Shown: positions 16,618-26,162, numbered from the stretch's first letter. The stretch is 48,118 bases of DNA from Holophagaceae bacterium (GCA_017859995.1 JAFJUR010000002.1:1-48118); one strand, 5' to 3'. Translations and numbers: made by a program. Notes: generated from the letters alone by a model not told the origin.

Positions 16618-19600
16618 CTATCCCTTGAGCTTCGCCTTGAGCGCCGCCAGCCGTCGTTTGGCCAGGGCAGGGCAGCCCGCCTCGCCATCCTCCAACTCGC
16701 CAGGTTCCGGCTTCACCCGCCGATAATACGACTCCGCGGCCGCCGTCTCCCCCAGCTGCTCGGCGACGCGCCCGAGGAGATACCAGTCCGCTCCGGTGGG
16801 CTCTTCTTCTTCCCGCAGTTCCAGCGCCTTGAGGAGGAAGCCTAGGGCCTCGGTCGTCCGGCCGGATTCCGCCAGCACCGTGGCCAGGGTGTGGTGGGCG
16901 GCGCTCGAGGAGGCTCCCGTCCCCTGGATCGACCGGCGGGCATAGTCCAGGGTCTCCGGATCGATCTTTCCCTGTACCACCAGCCACCATGCGAGGTTGT
17001 TGAACTCGCCTGGGCCGGCCTTGCCACGCTTGATGCGGTCGATGGTCAGCGCAGCCGACTCGGCCGCGCGTCCCAGCCTGCTCAGGATGTACGGCTTCCG
17101 GGCCTGGAAACGGTCTTCCTCGGGGTATTTGGCGATGGCAGCATCCACCGCCTCCAGGGCTTCCGGCCACCTCCCGGAGGTCACCAGGCAGTCGATCCTC
17201 CAGCTCCGGGCCGCCAGGGAATCCGGATAGAGACTGACCAGCCGCAGCGTGGCCTGGTCCAGCGTCTGGAAGTCCTTGCGGTCGCCCGCCCCGATGGCCG
17301 CGCTGCGCGCCACAGCGCCCATCTTGGGATCGGGGAGGGCTGAAGCCAGGGCGGCTTTCACCGCCGAATAGGCCCCGTTCTCATCCTTGTCGATCGCGAG
17401 CAGGCTCTCGCAGGCCAGGCGGATTTCCGCCGCGGTTCCCTGCTGCCCCTTCTCCCATAGCCGGCGGACGAGGTTGCCGGACAGGGGGTCGCCGTCCTCG
17501 GGCTTCCGGCTTTCCTCGTGCAGGCGGTCAAGCCAGGCGCGGGCGGGCCCCAGCTCGCCGCGGTGGACATGCCAGAGGGCCTGGCGCGCCAGGTCAAAGA
17601 GTTCGTTCCCGACGAGACGGCAGGTGGTTCCGATCCGCGCCACGTAAAAACGTGACGGGCTCTGGCCCGGCATCTGCGCCTGGACGACGTAGCCCTTGAG
17701 GTCGTCACCATCTGCGGTCACATCGCTCAACGACATGGTCAGGTCGATCATGACCGGGACGGAAAGCCCCTGTTTGGCGAGGCCCGCGACAACTTTCTGC
17801 TGCTCCCGGTTGGCCTTCCGGATCTGGGAGGCCGTGAGGTTGGCCTCCGAGAAGAAAGGCCTGAGGCGGTCTGCGGTGAGGTGATGGTCTCCGATCGTCA
17901 GGAACATCGACCGCACCGCATCCCGGGGATCCTTCAGATCCAGCACCCTGGTTTCGAAGGGCCTGACCTTGGCGAGGATCTCGGCCCTGCCTTTCACCTG
18001 GACCATGTCAGAGGCCCCGGAAGCCCCTTCGTTCAGGAGACCGGAGGCCTCCGCATACTTTCTGAAGATGACCGCCACATCAGCCGCCCCGAGGTAGGTG
18101 GCTCGGCGGGTGGCCAGATCGGGGAAGAGCGTCCGCCCAAGGGCAATGGCCTTCTCCTGACCGTTCAGGCAGGCCTCGAGCCCGACCAGCCAGGCGTTGC
18201 GGCGGGGGGACGCCTCCCTGGCCCGGGCGATCTCCTGGGCTTCCCTCAGCTGCCCCAGCTTGGAGAGGCAGACCATGAGGTTGTCCTGCAGCGCATCCGA
18301 CTTCTCCTCCTCGATGAGGGCTTTGTAGAAGCGAGCCGCCTCCTGGAGGTCCGCTCCCTTGGCGTACCTCTCCCCGTCCGCATCGTGTTCGAGGAGAATC
18401 GCCAGGTTCTGCCGGGCAAATCGATCCTTTGGATCCAGGGCGATGGCCCGGCGGTAAGCCTCTACCGCGCCCTTTCGGTCCCAGCCCGGCTTCATCTTCC
18501 GCCCGATCCAGTCGTGCTGGAGGACCCAGCCCTGGACCTGGTGGGCGATGCCCCGGGATGGTTGCAGCCGGATCGCCTGCCGGAGCGAGTCTCGCGCCGT
18601 CTCCGCCAGGCCGGCGCTCAGTTGGGCTCGGGCCAGGCGCACGAGCGGGTCCGCACTGGTCGGCAGGGCTCCCATTTCCCGGCGGAATTCGGCCATGGCC
18701 TCCTTCGTCTTTCCGGCGCCCAGGAAGGCTTCACCCACCTGCTGGAAGACCACCAGGGGGATTTTGGTTTCCCCGAAGGCCTTCAACGCGGCCCTGCCCT
18801 GGTTGACCTCCTTGGGCGTCCAGTGCCGTTTCGGGCAGTCCATCCGGTAATCGGCCTGCACCGTGCCGTCGGGAAGGCCTTTGTAGCCCATGGACAGGGT
18901 CGCCGGGCCGATGGCCACGGATTGGTCCTGGGGCAGGGTGTCGTAGGCATAGCCGGTCGGCGGGTGAATGATCCACCTCGCTTCCATGGCGTAGGGCGCC
19001 TGCAGCAGGAGGTCCGTTTTCCTGGGGACCACCTCGCCAGGCTTCTTCGATTCCGCGGTTGCCTCGTCTTCGGTCGAGTCATCCTTGCTGCCGGCATTCA
19101 AGGTGTTGGAGAGCCCCTCGACCAACGGCCAGGCGTTGGCGGCGACAGCGGCGTCCGTCGTTCCTGTGTTGGCGATTCCCGCTTTCTGGGCCTCCAGGAC
19201 AAGGCGGAACGGAAGGTTCACATCCTCGGGGTGGGCGTATTCCAGGCGACCCAGTTCCTTGGCCTTGAACGCACGCTCCACGTAGCCCTTGAGGTTCTCG
19301 CGGGTCCGCTTCGGGTCGACCCCAAGATACTCTCCGCGCAGCTGGATCCCGGCGGGTCCCTGAGCTTCGCTGGTCTCGACGATGCGGCCCGTTCCATCCT
19401 CAGCCAGAAAGACTTCCTTGGTCTCGTGGTAGAGGTTTTGCTGAGCGGTAACGCCTGGGGTCGTGACCAGCCCTGGCGCGGGAAGGCCGATCACCAGGGC
19501 CTGGCGTTCCAGATCCGCAGAAGGGAGCTCTCCAACGGGCGCTTCCGGGACCGTGGGATCGATCCACAGGGAGGGCGGGCCGGGGATGTAGACGATGGCG

Positions 19601-20742
19601 TGGTCGAAGGCCGACAAACCCGGCATGTCCGGCTCCACGTCCTGCCTTGATCCCGCCCGGAGAAGGGCCAGATGGGCGGGAATTCCCGCCTCTCGCAGGA
19701 CGGCCACCAGAAGCGCCGACTTGTCCTTGCAGTCTCCATAGCCCCGCTTCAACGTGTCCGCCGGAGTCCTGGGGACCACCGACGCCTCGCCGAACTCGAG
19801 CCCCGTGTAGCGAACATCCTTGTGCATCCGCGCCACCAGGCGTTTCAGAATCTCCATCCGATCCGTGGCTCCGCCCACCGCCTGGCGCACCCAGGCCTGA
19901 AGCTGGGCGCCCTTCAGCTGGCCTTCTAGAATGTCTGAGTATTCGGCCGCGGCGGTTTCCCAGGAAGGCGTGGTGGTGTAGTACATGACTGGGCCGGGGT
20001 CCTGCCCCGGAACCTGGTGGGGCTCCGCCTTCTTCCTTGGCCTGGTAGGCCCAAGAACCACCGTCAGAGACGTGCGTCCGTTCAGGGTCTGGGACTGAGG
20101 CTGAATGCCCGGCAATCCCACAAGCTTCCACTTCAGGGGCGCGGTTGCAGGAACCTCAAGGGTGTACCGGCTCTGCTGGACAGGCACGTTCTGGGAAAGG
20201 GAAAAAGAAGCCCGCGTGCCGGTCCGGGAGAAGGGGCGGTGGTCCTTCCACAGGATTTCCACTTCGGCGATGGCGCCTTTCGCCAGCTTGGGAAGCGGGG
20301 CTCTGAGCTGCCGGCGGTCCGTGAAGACGCCCGAACTTTCCTGCTCGGGACTGTAGTCTCCGATCGTGGCCGGGTCCAGGGCGTGCTCCTGACCGTCCGC
20401 CGTGATGACCCTCGCCCGGATGACCGGCCTTTCCTCCCACCAGGTGGTGTAGTCCGCTGTCACCGTGCCCCAGCCTTCGATGGCCGAGTCCTGGTCGATG
20501 CGAAAGATGTAGCGGTAGCGCGCGGTGCGCCGTCCGGCCTCATCCAGCGAGACATGGTATTCCTCGAGAAGCTCTTGCTGGGCGTAGCCCGGCTGGATCG
20601 GGAGGCTGGCGGAGGTTCTGATCAGATCCTGGGGAGCCGCGCTGAAGGGCGGAGCGGCTTCCCAGGGGGTCGAAGCAGGGAGGTTGAGGCCCGCCAGGGA
20701 CATGCATGCAGGAACCACCAACTGGATTCGGGCGAGCGACAT
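16618..20742 (-). CDS. Large DUF3857/transglutaminase-like protein with TPR-like repeats (1374 aa)
   Basis: N-terminal DUF3857-like domain, transglutaminase-like RGYGDCKDKSALLVAVLREAGIPAHLALLRAG and DHAIVYI, then TPR-like helical repeats. Confidence 0.88.
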   Translation of the reverse strand: MSLARIQLVVPACMSLAGLNLPASTPWEAAPPFSAAPQDLIRTSASLPIQPGYAQQELLEEYHVSLDEAGRRTARYRYIFRIDQDSAIEGWGTVTADYTTWWEERPVIRARVITADGQEHALDPATIGDYSPEQESSGVFTDRRQLRAPLPKLAKGAIAEVEILWKDHRPFSRTGTRASFSLSQNVPVQQSRYTLEVPATAPLKWKLVGLPGIQPQSQTLNGRTSLTVVLGPTRPRKKAEPHQVPGQDPGPVMYYTTTPSWETAAAEYSDILEGQLKGAQLQAWVRQAVGGATDRMEILKRLVARMHKDVRYTGLEFGEASVVPRTPADTLKRGYGDCKDKSALLVAVLREAGIPAHLALLRAGSRQDVEPDMPGLSAFDHAIVYIPGPPSLWIDPTVPEAPVGELPSADLERQALVIGLPAPGLVTTPGVTAQQNLYHETKEVFLAEDGTGRIVETSEAQGPAGIQLRGEYLGVDPKRTRENLKGYVERAFKAKELGRLEYAHPEDVNLPFRLVLEAQKAGIANTGTTDAAVAANAWPLVEGLSNTLNAGSKDDSTEDEATAESKKPGEVVPRKTDLLLQAPYAMEARWIIHPPTGYAYDTLPQDQSVAIGPATLSMGYKGLPDGTVQADYRMDCPKRHWTPKEVNQGRAALKAFGETKIPLVVFQQVGEAFLGAGKTKEAMAEFRREMGALPTSADPLVRLARAQLSAGLAETARDSLRQAIRLQPSRGIAHQVQGWVLQHDWIGRKMKPGWDRKGAVEAYRRAIALDPKDRFARQNLAILLEHDADGERYAKGADLQEAARFYKALIEEEKSDALQDNLMVCLSKLGQLREAQEIARAREASPRRNAWLVGLEACLNGQEKAIALGRTLFPDLATRRATYLGAADVAVIFRKYAEASGLLNEGASGASDMVQVKGRAEILAKVRPFETRVLDLKDPRDAVRSMFLTIGDHHLTADRLRPFFSEANLTASQIRKANREQQKVVAGLAKQGLSVPVMIDLTMSLSDVTADGDDLKGYVVQAQMPGQSPSRFYVARIGTTCRLVGNELFDLARQALWHVHRGELGPARAWLDRLHEESRKPEDGDPLSGNLVRRLWEKGQQGTAAEIRLACESLLAIDKDENGAYSAVKAALASALPDPKMGAVARSAAIGAGDRKDFQTLDQATLRLVSLYPDSLAARSWRIDCLVTSGRWPEALEAVDAAIAKYPEEDRFQARKPYILSRLGRAAESAALTIDRIKRGKAGPGEFNNLAWWLVVQGKIDPETLDYARRSIQGTGASSSAAHHTLATVLAESGRTTEALGFLLKALELREEEEPTGADWYLLGRVAEQLGETAAAESYYRRVKPEPGELEDGEAGCPALAKRRLAALKAKLKG

Positions 20743-20951
20743 TCAACCTCCAAGGGCAGGAAGGGGATGCAATGGATTAGATCCAAATGGGAAGGTGAAT
20801 TGAGTCAAACTCCGCCGCTCCGACCGGATTTCGAAGGGGTGGAAAGGTGGCTCAAACTATCGAATTGGCGCACCGATCATGATGTCATCGAGCCATGCGG
20901 ATTGGCTAGCCAGCGGGCCTTCCCGCCCAGGGGCCCAGCGACAATTCCAGC

Positions 20952-21102
20952 GGGCCGCCCATGCCTCTCGGCAGTCCCGAGTCTGTCGGTTAGGGTGGGC
21001 GTACAAAAACACCGGAGCCGCTCGGCTCCGGTGCGTTGGGTGGTGGCTGTTCCTGGACTTCAGGCAGCGTCCGCGCTGACCGAAGGAGGCAGACTCGAAC
21101 TG
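20952..21102. repeat. Degenerate copy of the tRNA(CAU) 3' end + terminator (island flank, copy A)
   Basis: Near-match to 25997..26111, including gtacaaaaacaccggagccg-c-tcggctccggtgcgttg and ggtggtggctg / ggaggcagactcgaactg, interrupted by ~35 bp at 21050..21084. Confidence 0.75.
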
Positions 21103-21450
21103 GCGCGTGGCTGGCCCCGGCTGCGGACGCTGTGCAGGCTCCACTGGAGCCTTGCTCGCTGCAGTGTGGGGAGAACACTGAAACCACAATCTTCAATATG
21201 AGCGCGCAAAACATGCAGTCATAAAACTTGTACTTCACCTGAAAGCCGGTTGGCCTGCCATCTAGGCACTTGGCACCCTCATCCGGCCCCCACACCATTT
21301 CAATAAGAACAGACCTGGAACGCGCACTAACCAGTAAGTGCCCATCCACAACGAGCCCACGAAAGGTGATTCCCTCCTTCGTGATACGCCGCTCAAGTCG
21401 CGCTCGCTCAGCCTCAGCTCGGTTGCCCCAATGGCCAGCTGCTGCTGAGG

Positions 21451-21789
21451 CTAATCAGGCTTCTCCCCGGGCTCCGCGATCATGGATCCCCAACTGGTAA
21501 TTGCTTCCACGACCTGTTGGAAGCCGCATCCCTTGCAGGTTAGCTTGTACTCCACCTTCACTGGGGTGGTGGGGAAGACATGGCGCGCCAGCAATCCCTG
21601 GGACTCCAGTTCCTTAAGCCGAGCTGATAGAACCTTCTCGCCGATGCCTGTCACGCGAGTGGCGATTTCGTTGAACCTCAGCGGGCCTTCCTGGAGCGTC
21701 CACAGGATCTGGCCGGTCCATGGCTTGGCCAGAAGGTCGACTGTCTTTCGGAAGACTTGGCAGCTACTGGGTGATTCAGGGGTGTCCAT
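21451..21789 (-). CDS. HxlR-family transcriptional regulator
   Basis: CQVFRKTVDLLAKPWTGQILWTLQEGPLRFNEIATRVTGIGEKVLSARLKELESQGLLARHVFPTTPVKVEYKLT; start placed at ATG 21789. Confidence 0.9.
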   Translation of the reverse strand: MDTPESPSSCQVFRKTVDLLAKPWTGQILWTLQEGPLRFNEIATRVTGIGEKVLSARLKELESQGLLARHVFPTTPVKVEYKLTCKGCGFQQVVEAITSWGSMIAEPGEKPD

Positions 21790-21842
21790 GAAGGATCCTT
21801 GACCATTTGTGGTCTTCACAAAACTATCCCAAGGAAAGTTGC

Positions 21843-21871
21843 TTGACAAGGGGAAGCGTGTGGATGAGTAT
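21843..21871 (+). promoter_or_regulatory. Candidate sigma70-type promoter for the DoxX gene
   Basis: TTGACA - 17 bp - GAGTAT, 48 bp upstream of the doxX-like ATG. Confidence 0.4.
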
Positions 21872-21919
21872 TGCTTTCATTGAGAAATTGACTTCCCCAT
21901 AGAAAGCGACGGAGGCACC

Positions 21920-22327
21920 ATGATACACACCAACACTTCCATCACCCTGACCCAGGCCTGGGCTCCTCGCGTTGGCCGTCTGGCCCTTGGGGCCATCTTT
22001 CTTTTGAGTGGTCTTGGGAAATTGGCAGACCTTTCTGGAACGGCCACCTACATGCGGGCCGCCCACATGCCTGGCGTGCCCGTTTTCTTGGCAGGTGCCA
22101 TCGCCTTGGAAACGGTGGGCGGCCTTTCCGTGATCACCGGCATCAAGCCTCGATGGGGCGCAGCGGCACTGATCGTCTTTCTGATCCCGGCCACGCTCAT
22201 CTTTCATGGCTTTTGGGCCTACCAGGGCTTGGAGCGCCAGATGCAGATGGTCAGCTTCCTTAAAAACGTCTCCATCGGTGGTGGTCTCCTCTACCTCTTC
22301 GCCACGGCCCCCAGCCATCAGGGCTGA
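21920..22327 (+). CDS. DoxX family membrane protein
   Basis: GRLALGAIFLLSGLGKLADLSGTATYMRAAHMPGVPVFLAGAIALETVGGLSVITGIKPRWGAAALIVFLIPATLIFHGFW. Confidence 0.9.
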   Translation: MIHTNTSITLTQAWAPRVGRLALGAIFLLSGLGKLADLSGTATYMRAAHMPGVPVFLAGAIALETVGGLSVITGIKPRWGAAALIVFLIPATLIFHGFWAYQGLERQMQMVSFLKNVSIGGGLLYLFATAPSHQG

Positions 22328-22441
22328 CCTTCGGCGGACACCCTTCCTCGGTCCGATCCCAGTAAACATTCCGCCTACCACCACCCAGGTTACGGCCTGG
22401 TAAGGGGGGCTTGCCCACCCGCGCCACTCCAGGAGCTTCTC

Positions 22442-23512
22442 ATGCGCGCTCTGCTTGCGCTGGCCCTTGGCCTGTCTCTGCAGGCCCAAGACAACCCCTA
22501 TCCCGAGATGGGCCCTCTGCCGACACGAAACATGTTCACCCTGCTTCAGGCTCCCATGACCTACCAGCCGACGGCTCCGCGCCCGATCGGAGAAGGAACT
22601 TGGAAACTGACCCTCTCTCACGTGCGGGCCAATGTGTTCGAGTTCTCGGGTCTGATCAAGGATCATCCGCCAGCCTGGTTCCAGGGGCGTCGACGAATGG
22701 ACCGCGCTTCTCTGGAGGCCCTGGCTGCCGAATACCCCAGTGCGCCCTTCGTCTTCTACTTCGATGAGGAGATCGCCCGAACCACGCTCCAAGTGCGTCG
22801 AGGCATCACAGCTCGAACCGACGTTTGGATCGAATTGCCCGTAGAGGCTCATGGCGGTGGGAATTTGGATACGTCTATCGAATCCTTCCACAAAGCCTTC
22901 GGGTTCGAGCAGTGGGGGCGCACCGGTATCGCACGCAACCAGGCGGTGGTGGCCACCATTCGATACGGCCATCTGGAGTTTGTGCGAGAAGGCTCTCAGC
23001 CAACGCACGTTCAGGATCCGCTCCTGGGTGTTGTCCACGAGATCTACCAGAATGGACGCTCCGGTTTGAGCGCCACCTTCACGGTGAAACCGCCCTTGGT
23101 GACCACGTATGGAAACTATCGAGCGGGTTGGGATTTAGAAGGCGGGCTGACCGGGTGGTGGAACTTCAGCCGCACCCAGACGCTTTACGTGGGAGCCGCC
23201 TACACCCACCGAGGGCGCGGCAACTCTGCCTACAACGGCTTGGACTACTCCTCCGATCTGGGTGCCCACATCACTTGGCAAGGGCGCCGAAACAAGGCTG
23301 TTCAACCCTTCGTCCAACTCTATTTCCTCAGCGGATTCAGCGCGCCTCAGCCGTTCGCGAAGCTTCACGAAGGCAGCCTTCAGCACGATCTCGGTCTGCA
23401 TGTGCAATTGGACCGTCGCGCAACCTTGACGTTCCGCTACATCAACAACATCACCCATCACGAAAACACAGATGACGCTTCCTTCGGCGTGAGCCTTACT
23501 TGGCGGATCTGA
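22442..23512 (+). CDS. DUF3187-like outer-membrane beta-barrel protein
   Basis: Short signal peptide; NPYPEMGPLPTRNMFTLLQAP; alternating beta-strand pattern with C-terminal SLTWRI. Confidence 0.7.
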   Translation: MRALLALALGLSLQAQDNPYPEMGPLPTRNMFTLLQAPMTYQPTAPRPIGEGTWKLTLSHVRANVFEFSGLIKDHPPAWFQGRRRMDRASLEALAAEYPSAPFVFYFDEEIARTTLQVRRGITARTDVWIELPVEAHGGGNLDTSIESFHKAFGFEQWGRTGIARNQAVVATIRYGHLEFVREGSQPTHVQDPLLGVVHEIYQNGRSGLSATFTVKPPLVTTYGNYRAGWDLEGGLTGWWNFSRTQTLYVGAAYTHRGRGNSAYNGLDYSSDLGAHITWQGRRNKAVQPFVQLYFLSGFSAPQPFAKLHEGSLQHDLGLHVQLDRRATLTFRYINNITHHENTDDASFGVSLTWRI

Positions 23513-23835
23513 CCTAGGAACTGGGGGATTGAAATCACGAGAGGTTTTTCGGATGCATGCCACGCTAACAGTCGCCGCACTTGCCATCCATCGAAAGCTG
23601 AGTGGTAGGGCCTCTCTTCCTGTAGGGCTCAGGGGTCTGGGTCAATCGCAACACCTTTCTCGTCAAAACAGGGACGCCCATGAATCCCGCGGAGAGAGGC
23701 ACACTCGGCCTCCTCCTCTCGGTCAATCCCAGAGGAAATCCAAAAAGCCGCGGGCGTGCTGAACGCTGGAAATCGGGATTGCTCGAATTTAGCGCAGCAA
23801 AGCTGGCTCAATACCTCACGGAAAGGAAATAGATT

Positions 23836-24906
23836 TTGACTACGAACATTCCCAACAAACTACTCTCTCCTATTCAAGTGGGTGCCCTCAAATTGAGTAA
23901 TCGAATGGTCATGGCGCCGCTAACGCGCAGCCGTGCGGGCGATGGTGATGTACCCACGCCGATGAATGCCGAATACTATCGGCAACGTGCGACCGCTGGC
24001 CTCATCCTTACTGAAGGATCTCAGATTTCGCCTCAGGGCAAAGGGTACCCACGGACGCCAGGGATCTTCTCTCAAGGGCAGATTGCGGGTTGGAGGCAGG
24101 TAACAGAGGCCGTTCATGCTGAAGGCGGGCGAATCTTCCTGCAACTCTGGCATGTTGGTCGTCTCTCGCACTCGGTGGTGCAATTGGACGGCAGTCTGCC
24201 GGTGGCACCCTCTGCGATTAAGGCTGAAGGAGAAATTTTTACTGTTTCAGGGCTCAAACCCTACGAAACGCCGAGGGCCCTTGAGATCGATGAGATCTCA
24301 GGTGTGGTCGCGGACTTCCGCCAAGCGGCTGAGAATGCCAAGCTGGCGGGTTTTGACGGTGTCGAAATCCATGCAGCCAATGGCTACCTGATTGACCAAT
24401 TTTTGCGTGACGGCTCCAATATCCGCACGGATGCTTATGGCGGCTCCGTGGAGAACCGTGCGCGCTTCCTCCGAGAAGTAGTCGAAGCCGTCATTCCTGT
24501 TTTTGGTGCAGACCGTGTTGGCGTCCGCCTGTCGCCCATCTTCAATATCTTCTCGATGAGCGACAGCGATCCTGCGGCTCTTTTTGGCCATGTGGCCGAC
24601 CTCCTCAGCCAATACGGACTGGCCTATTTGCATGTCGTGCAATTAGGTGAAGGGGCATTCAACTTCGCGGACCTTAAGCAGCGCTTCGGAGGCACCTATA
24701 TTGCCAATGGAGGATTTGACGCGGAGCGAGCCACAAAGGCGATCCATGCAGGTAAGGCCGACCTTGTATCGTTCGGCGCCCTTTTCTTGGCGAATCCAGA
24801 TTTGCCCGAGCGATTCAGAAAGGGAGCCCCGCTGAATACGCCGGATACTTCGACGTTCTACCAAGGAGAAGAACACGGCTATACGGATTACCCGGCGCTA
24901 GCTTAG
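23836..24906 (+). CDS. Old Yellow Enzyme family alkene reductase (NemA-like)
   Basis: LLSPIQVGALKLSNRMVMAPLTRSRA, ILTEGSQISPQGKGYPRTPGIFS, LQLWHVGRLSH, GFDGVEIHAANGYLIDQFLRDGSNIRTDAYGGSVENRARF. Confidence 0.95.
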   Translation: MTTNIPNKLLSPIQVGALKLSNRMVMAPLTRSRAGDGDVPTPMNAEYYRQRATAGLILTEGSQISPQGKGYPRTPGIFSQGQIAGWRQVTEAVHAEGGRIFLQLWHVGRLSHSVVQLDGSLPVAPSAIKAEGEIFTVSGLKPYETPRALEIDEISGVVADFRQAAENAKLAGFDGVEIHAANGYLIDQFLRDGSNIRTDAYGGSVENRARFLREVVEAVIPVFGADRVGVRLSPIFNIFSMSDSDPAALFGHVADLLSQYGLAYLHVVQLGEGAFNFADLKQRFGGTYIANGGFDAERATKAIHAGKADLVSFGALFLANPDLPERFRKGAPLNTPDTSTFYQGEEHGYTDYPALA

Positions 24907-25088
24907 GTCGCGACGTGGCTATCTGCTGGCCCCCAGGAAACAGAAACTGGCGCTTCCGCAGGCTAGGTTAGTGCGAACACTGCAGTCTCAACCTCAACGC
25001 CGTGCCAGTAATTGGGATGGCACTACCGTCAGCCTAAGGGGCGCTAACGCGTAGCTTTTGTCCGCCCCGTAGTTCTCAGGAGTAAATC

Positions 25089-25733
25089 ATGAAAATCGGA
25101 ATCGTCGGTTCCGGCGCCCTCGGCTCCAACGTCGCCCGCGCGCTCGCAAGCAAAGGCATCTCGGCGACCATTGCCAACAAATCCGGGGTTGCATCTCTGG
25201 CACCGCTGGTCGCGGAATTGGGGCCCACGATCACGGCTGGTACGATCGAACAGGCAGCAAGCGCGGATATCGTTTTCGTCGCCGTGCCCTGGGCCGCCCT
25301 CAAGACCTTGCTGAGCAGTCTGCCTGCCTGGAATCATCGCATCGTAATCGACGGCACCAATCCGGTCCTCTTCCTCGATCCAAATTCCCCGGACGCCAAG
25401 GATCCGAGCAACCCGCTGGCGGCCTTCGGCATCAAGGCCGTTGATCTCGGCGGCAAGTACTCGAGCGCGGTCTTCCGTGAACTGGTCCCTGGCGCACGAG
25501 TGGTCAAGGCATTCAACCATGTGGATGCCACGGTGCTATCACAGCCAGAAGTCGCAGGGGGGAAGCGCACTCTGTTCTTTTGTGGCGACGATGCGGCCGC
25601 GAAGGCCGAGGTTCGCCATTTGCTTGAGACCACAGGGTATTTCCCGGTTGACCTTGGCTCGCTTGATGTGGGTGGCCCATTGATGGAACTGCCCTTCGGT
25701 CCGCTGGCCATGAGCAACTTCATCAAAATCTGA
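25089..25733 (+). CDS. NAD(P)-binding oxidoreductase, F420:NADP-reductase-like (NpdG-type fold)
   Basis: MKIGIVGSGALGSNVARALASKG nucleotide-binding motif; VVKAFNHVDATVL; FFCGDD. Confidence 0.85.
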   Translation: MKIGIVGSGALGSNVARALASKGISATIANKSGVASLAPLVAELGPTITAGTIEQAASADIVFVAVPWAALKTLLSSLPAWNHRIVIDGTNPVLFLDPNSPDAKDPSNPLAAFGIKAVDLGGKYSSAVFRELVPGARVVKAFNHVDATVLSQPEVAGGKRTLFFCGDDAAAKAEVRHLLETTGYFPVDLGSLDVGGPLMELPFGPLAMSNFIKI

Positions 25734-25751
25734 GAGTAAGCATGAATAGCG

Positions 25752-25793
25752 GTGCTGGGGGCTCTCCTGAAGCATGGGAGGAACCCCCAGCAC
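25752..25793. terminator. Strong hairpin downstream of the NpdG-like gene
   Basis: gtgctggggg ... cccccagcac 10-bp perfect stem with inner ctcc/ggag pairing; no long T-run. Confidence 0.5.
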
Positions 25794-25996
25794 AGCATCT
25801 TCTGGCATGGACCCGACCAGCGGAACCGAAGACCAGCGACGGGGAGCCAGGAGCGCACAGATTCCCCGATACGCCGACCACGACAAGGCGACGCAACCAT
25901 AAAGCCCTTCAAAACAACCAATACGAATTCAATATTCATTTTTCCCCTTCATTTCGTGGAATGCCACTTCATTCCGCTCCCGACATGCAGCCTACC

Positions 25997-26111
25997 GGGC
26001 CGCCACCGCTTCTCGGCAGTTCGAGTCTGCTGGTTTGGGTCGGTGTACAAAAACACCGGAGCCGTTCGGCTCCGGTGCGTTGAGGTGGTGGCTGGAGGCA
26101 GACTCGAACTG
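25997..26111. repeat. Island flank copy B, overlapping the 3' end of the intact tRNA(CAU)
   Basis: Matches copy A at 20952..21102; contains the tRNA terminator and part of the tRNA. Confidence 0.75.
26045..26075 (-). terminator. Intrinsic terminator of the tRNA(CAU) gene
   Basis: Minus strand caccggagccgaacggctccggtgtttttgtac: GC stem followed by a T-run. Confidence 0.8.
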
Positions 26112-26162
26112 CCGACCTAGGGATTATGAGACCCTCGCTCTAACCACCTGAGCTACCCAGCC
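26086..26162 (-). tRNA. tRNA with CAU anticodon (probably elongator tRNA-Met; tRNA-Ile2 not excluded)
   Basis: GGCTGGGTAGCTCAGGTGGTTAGAGCGAGGGTCTCATAATCCCTAGGTCGGCAGTTCGAGTCTGCCTCCAGCCACCA folds as a cloverleaf; anticodon loop CTCATAA; encoded CCA. Confidence 0.93.

Noticed and set aside
20017-21201. 394-aa plus-strand ORF spanning the DUF3857 gene start and repeat copy A
   Set aside because: Antisense to the DUF3857 gene and reads through a non-coding repeat; no domain seen.
20990-21349. 119-aa minus-strand ORF between repeat copy A and HxlR
   Set aside because: Partly protein-like start (VDGHLLVSARSRSVLIEMVWGPDEGAKC) but the rest runs into the tRNA-remnant repeat; possibly a decayed gene, not supportable as a CDS.
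23680-23832. 50-aa ORF MNPAERGTLGLLLSVNPRGNPKSRGRAERWKSGLLEFSAAKLAQYLTERK before the ene-reductase
   Set aside because: Could be a gene fragment, but no recognisable domain and low confidence in a real start.
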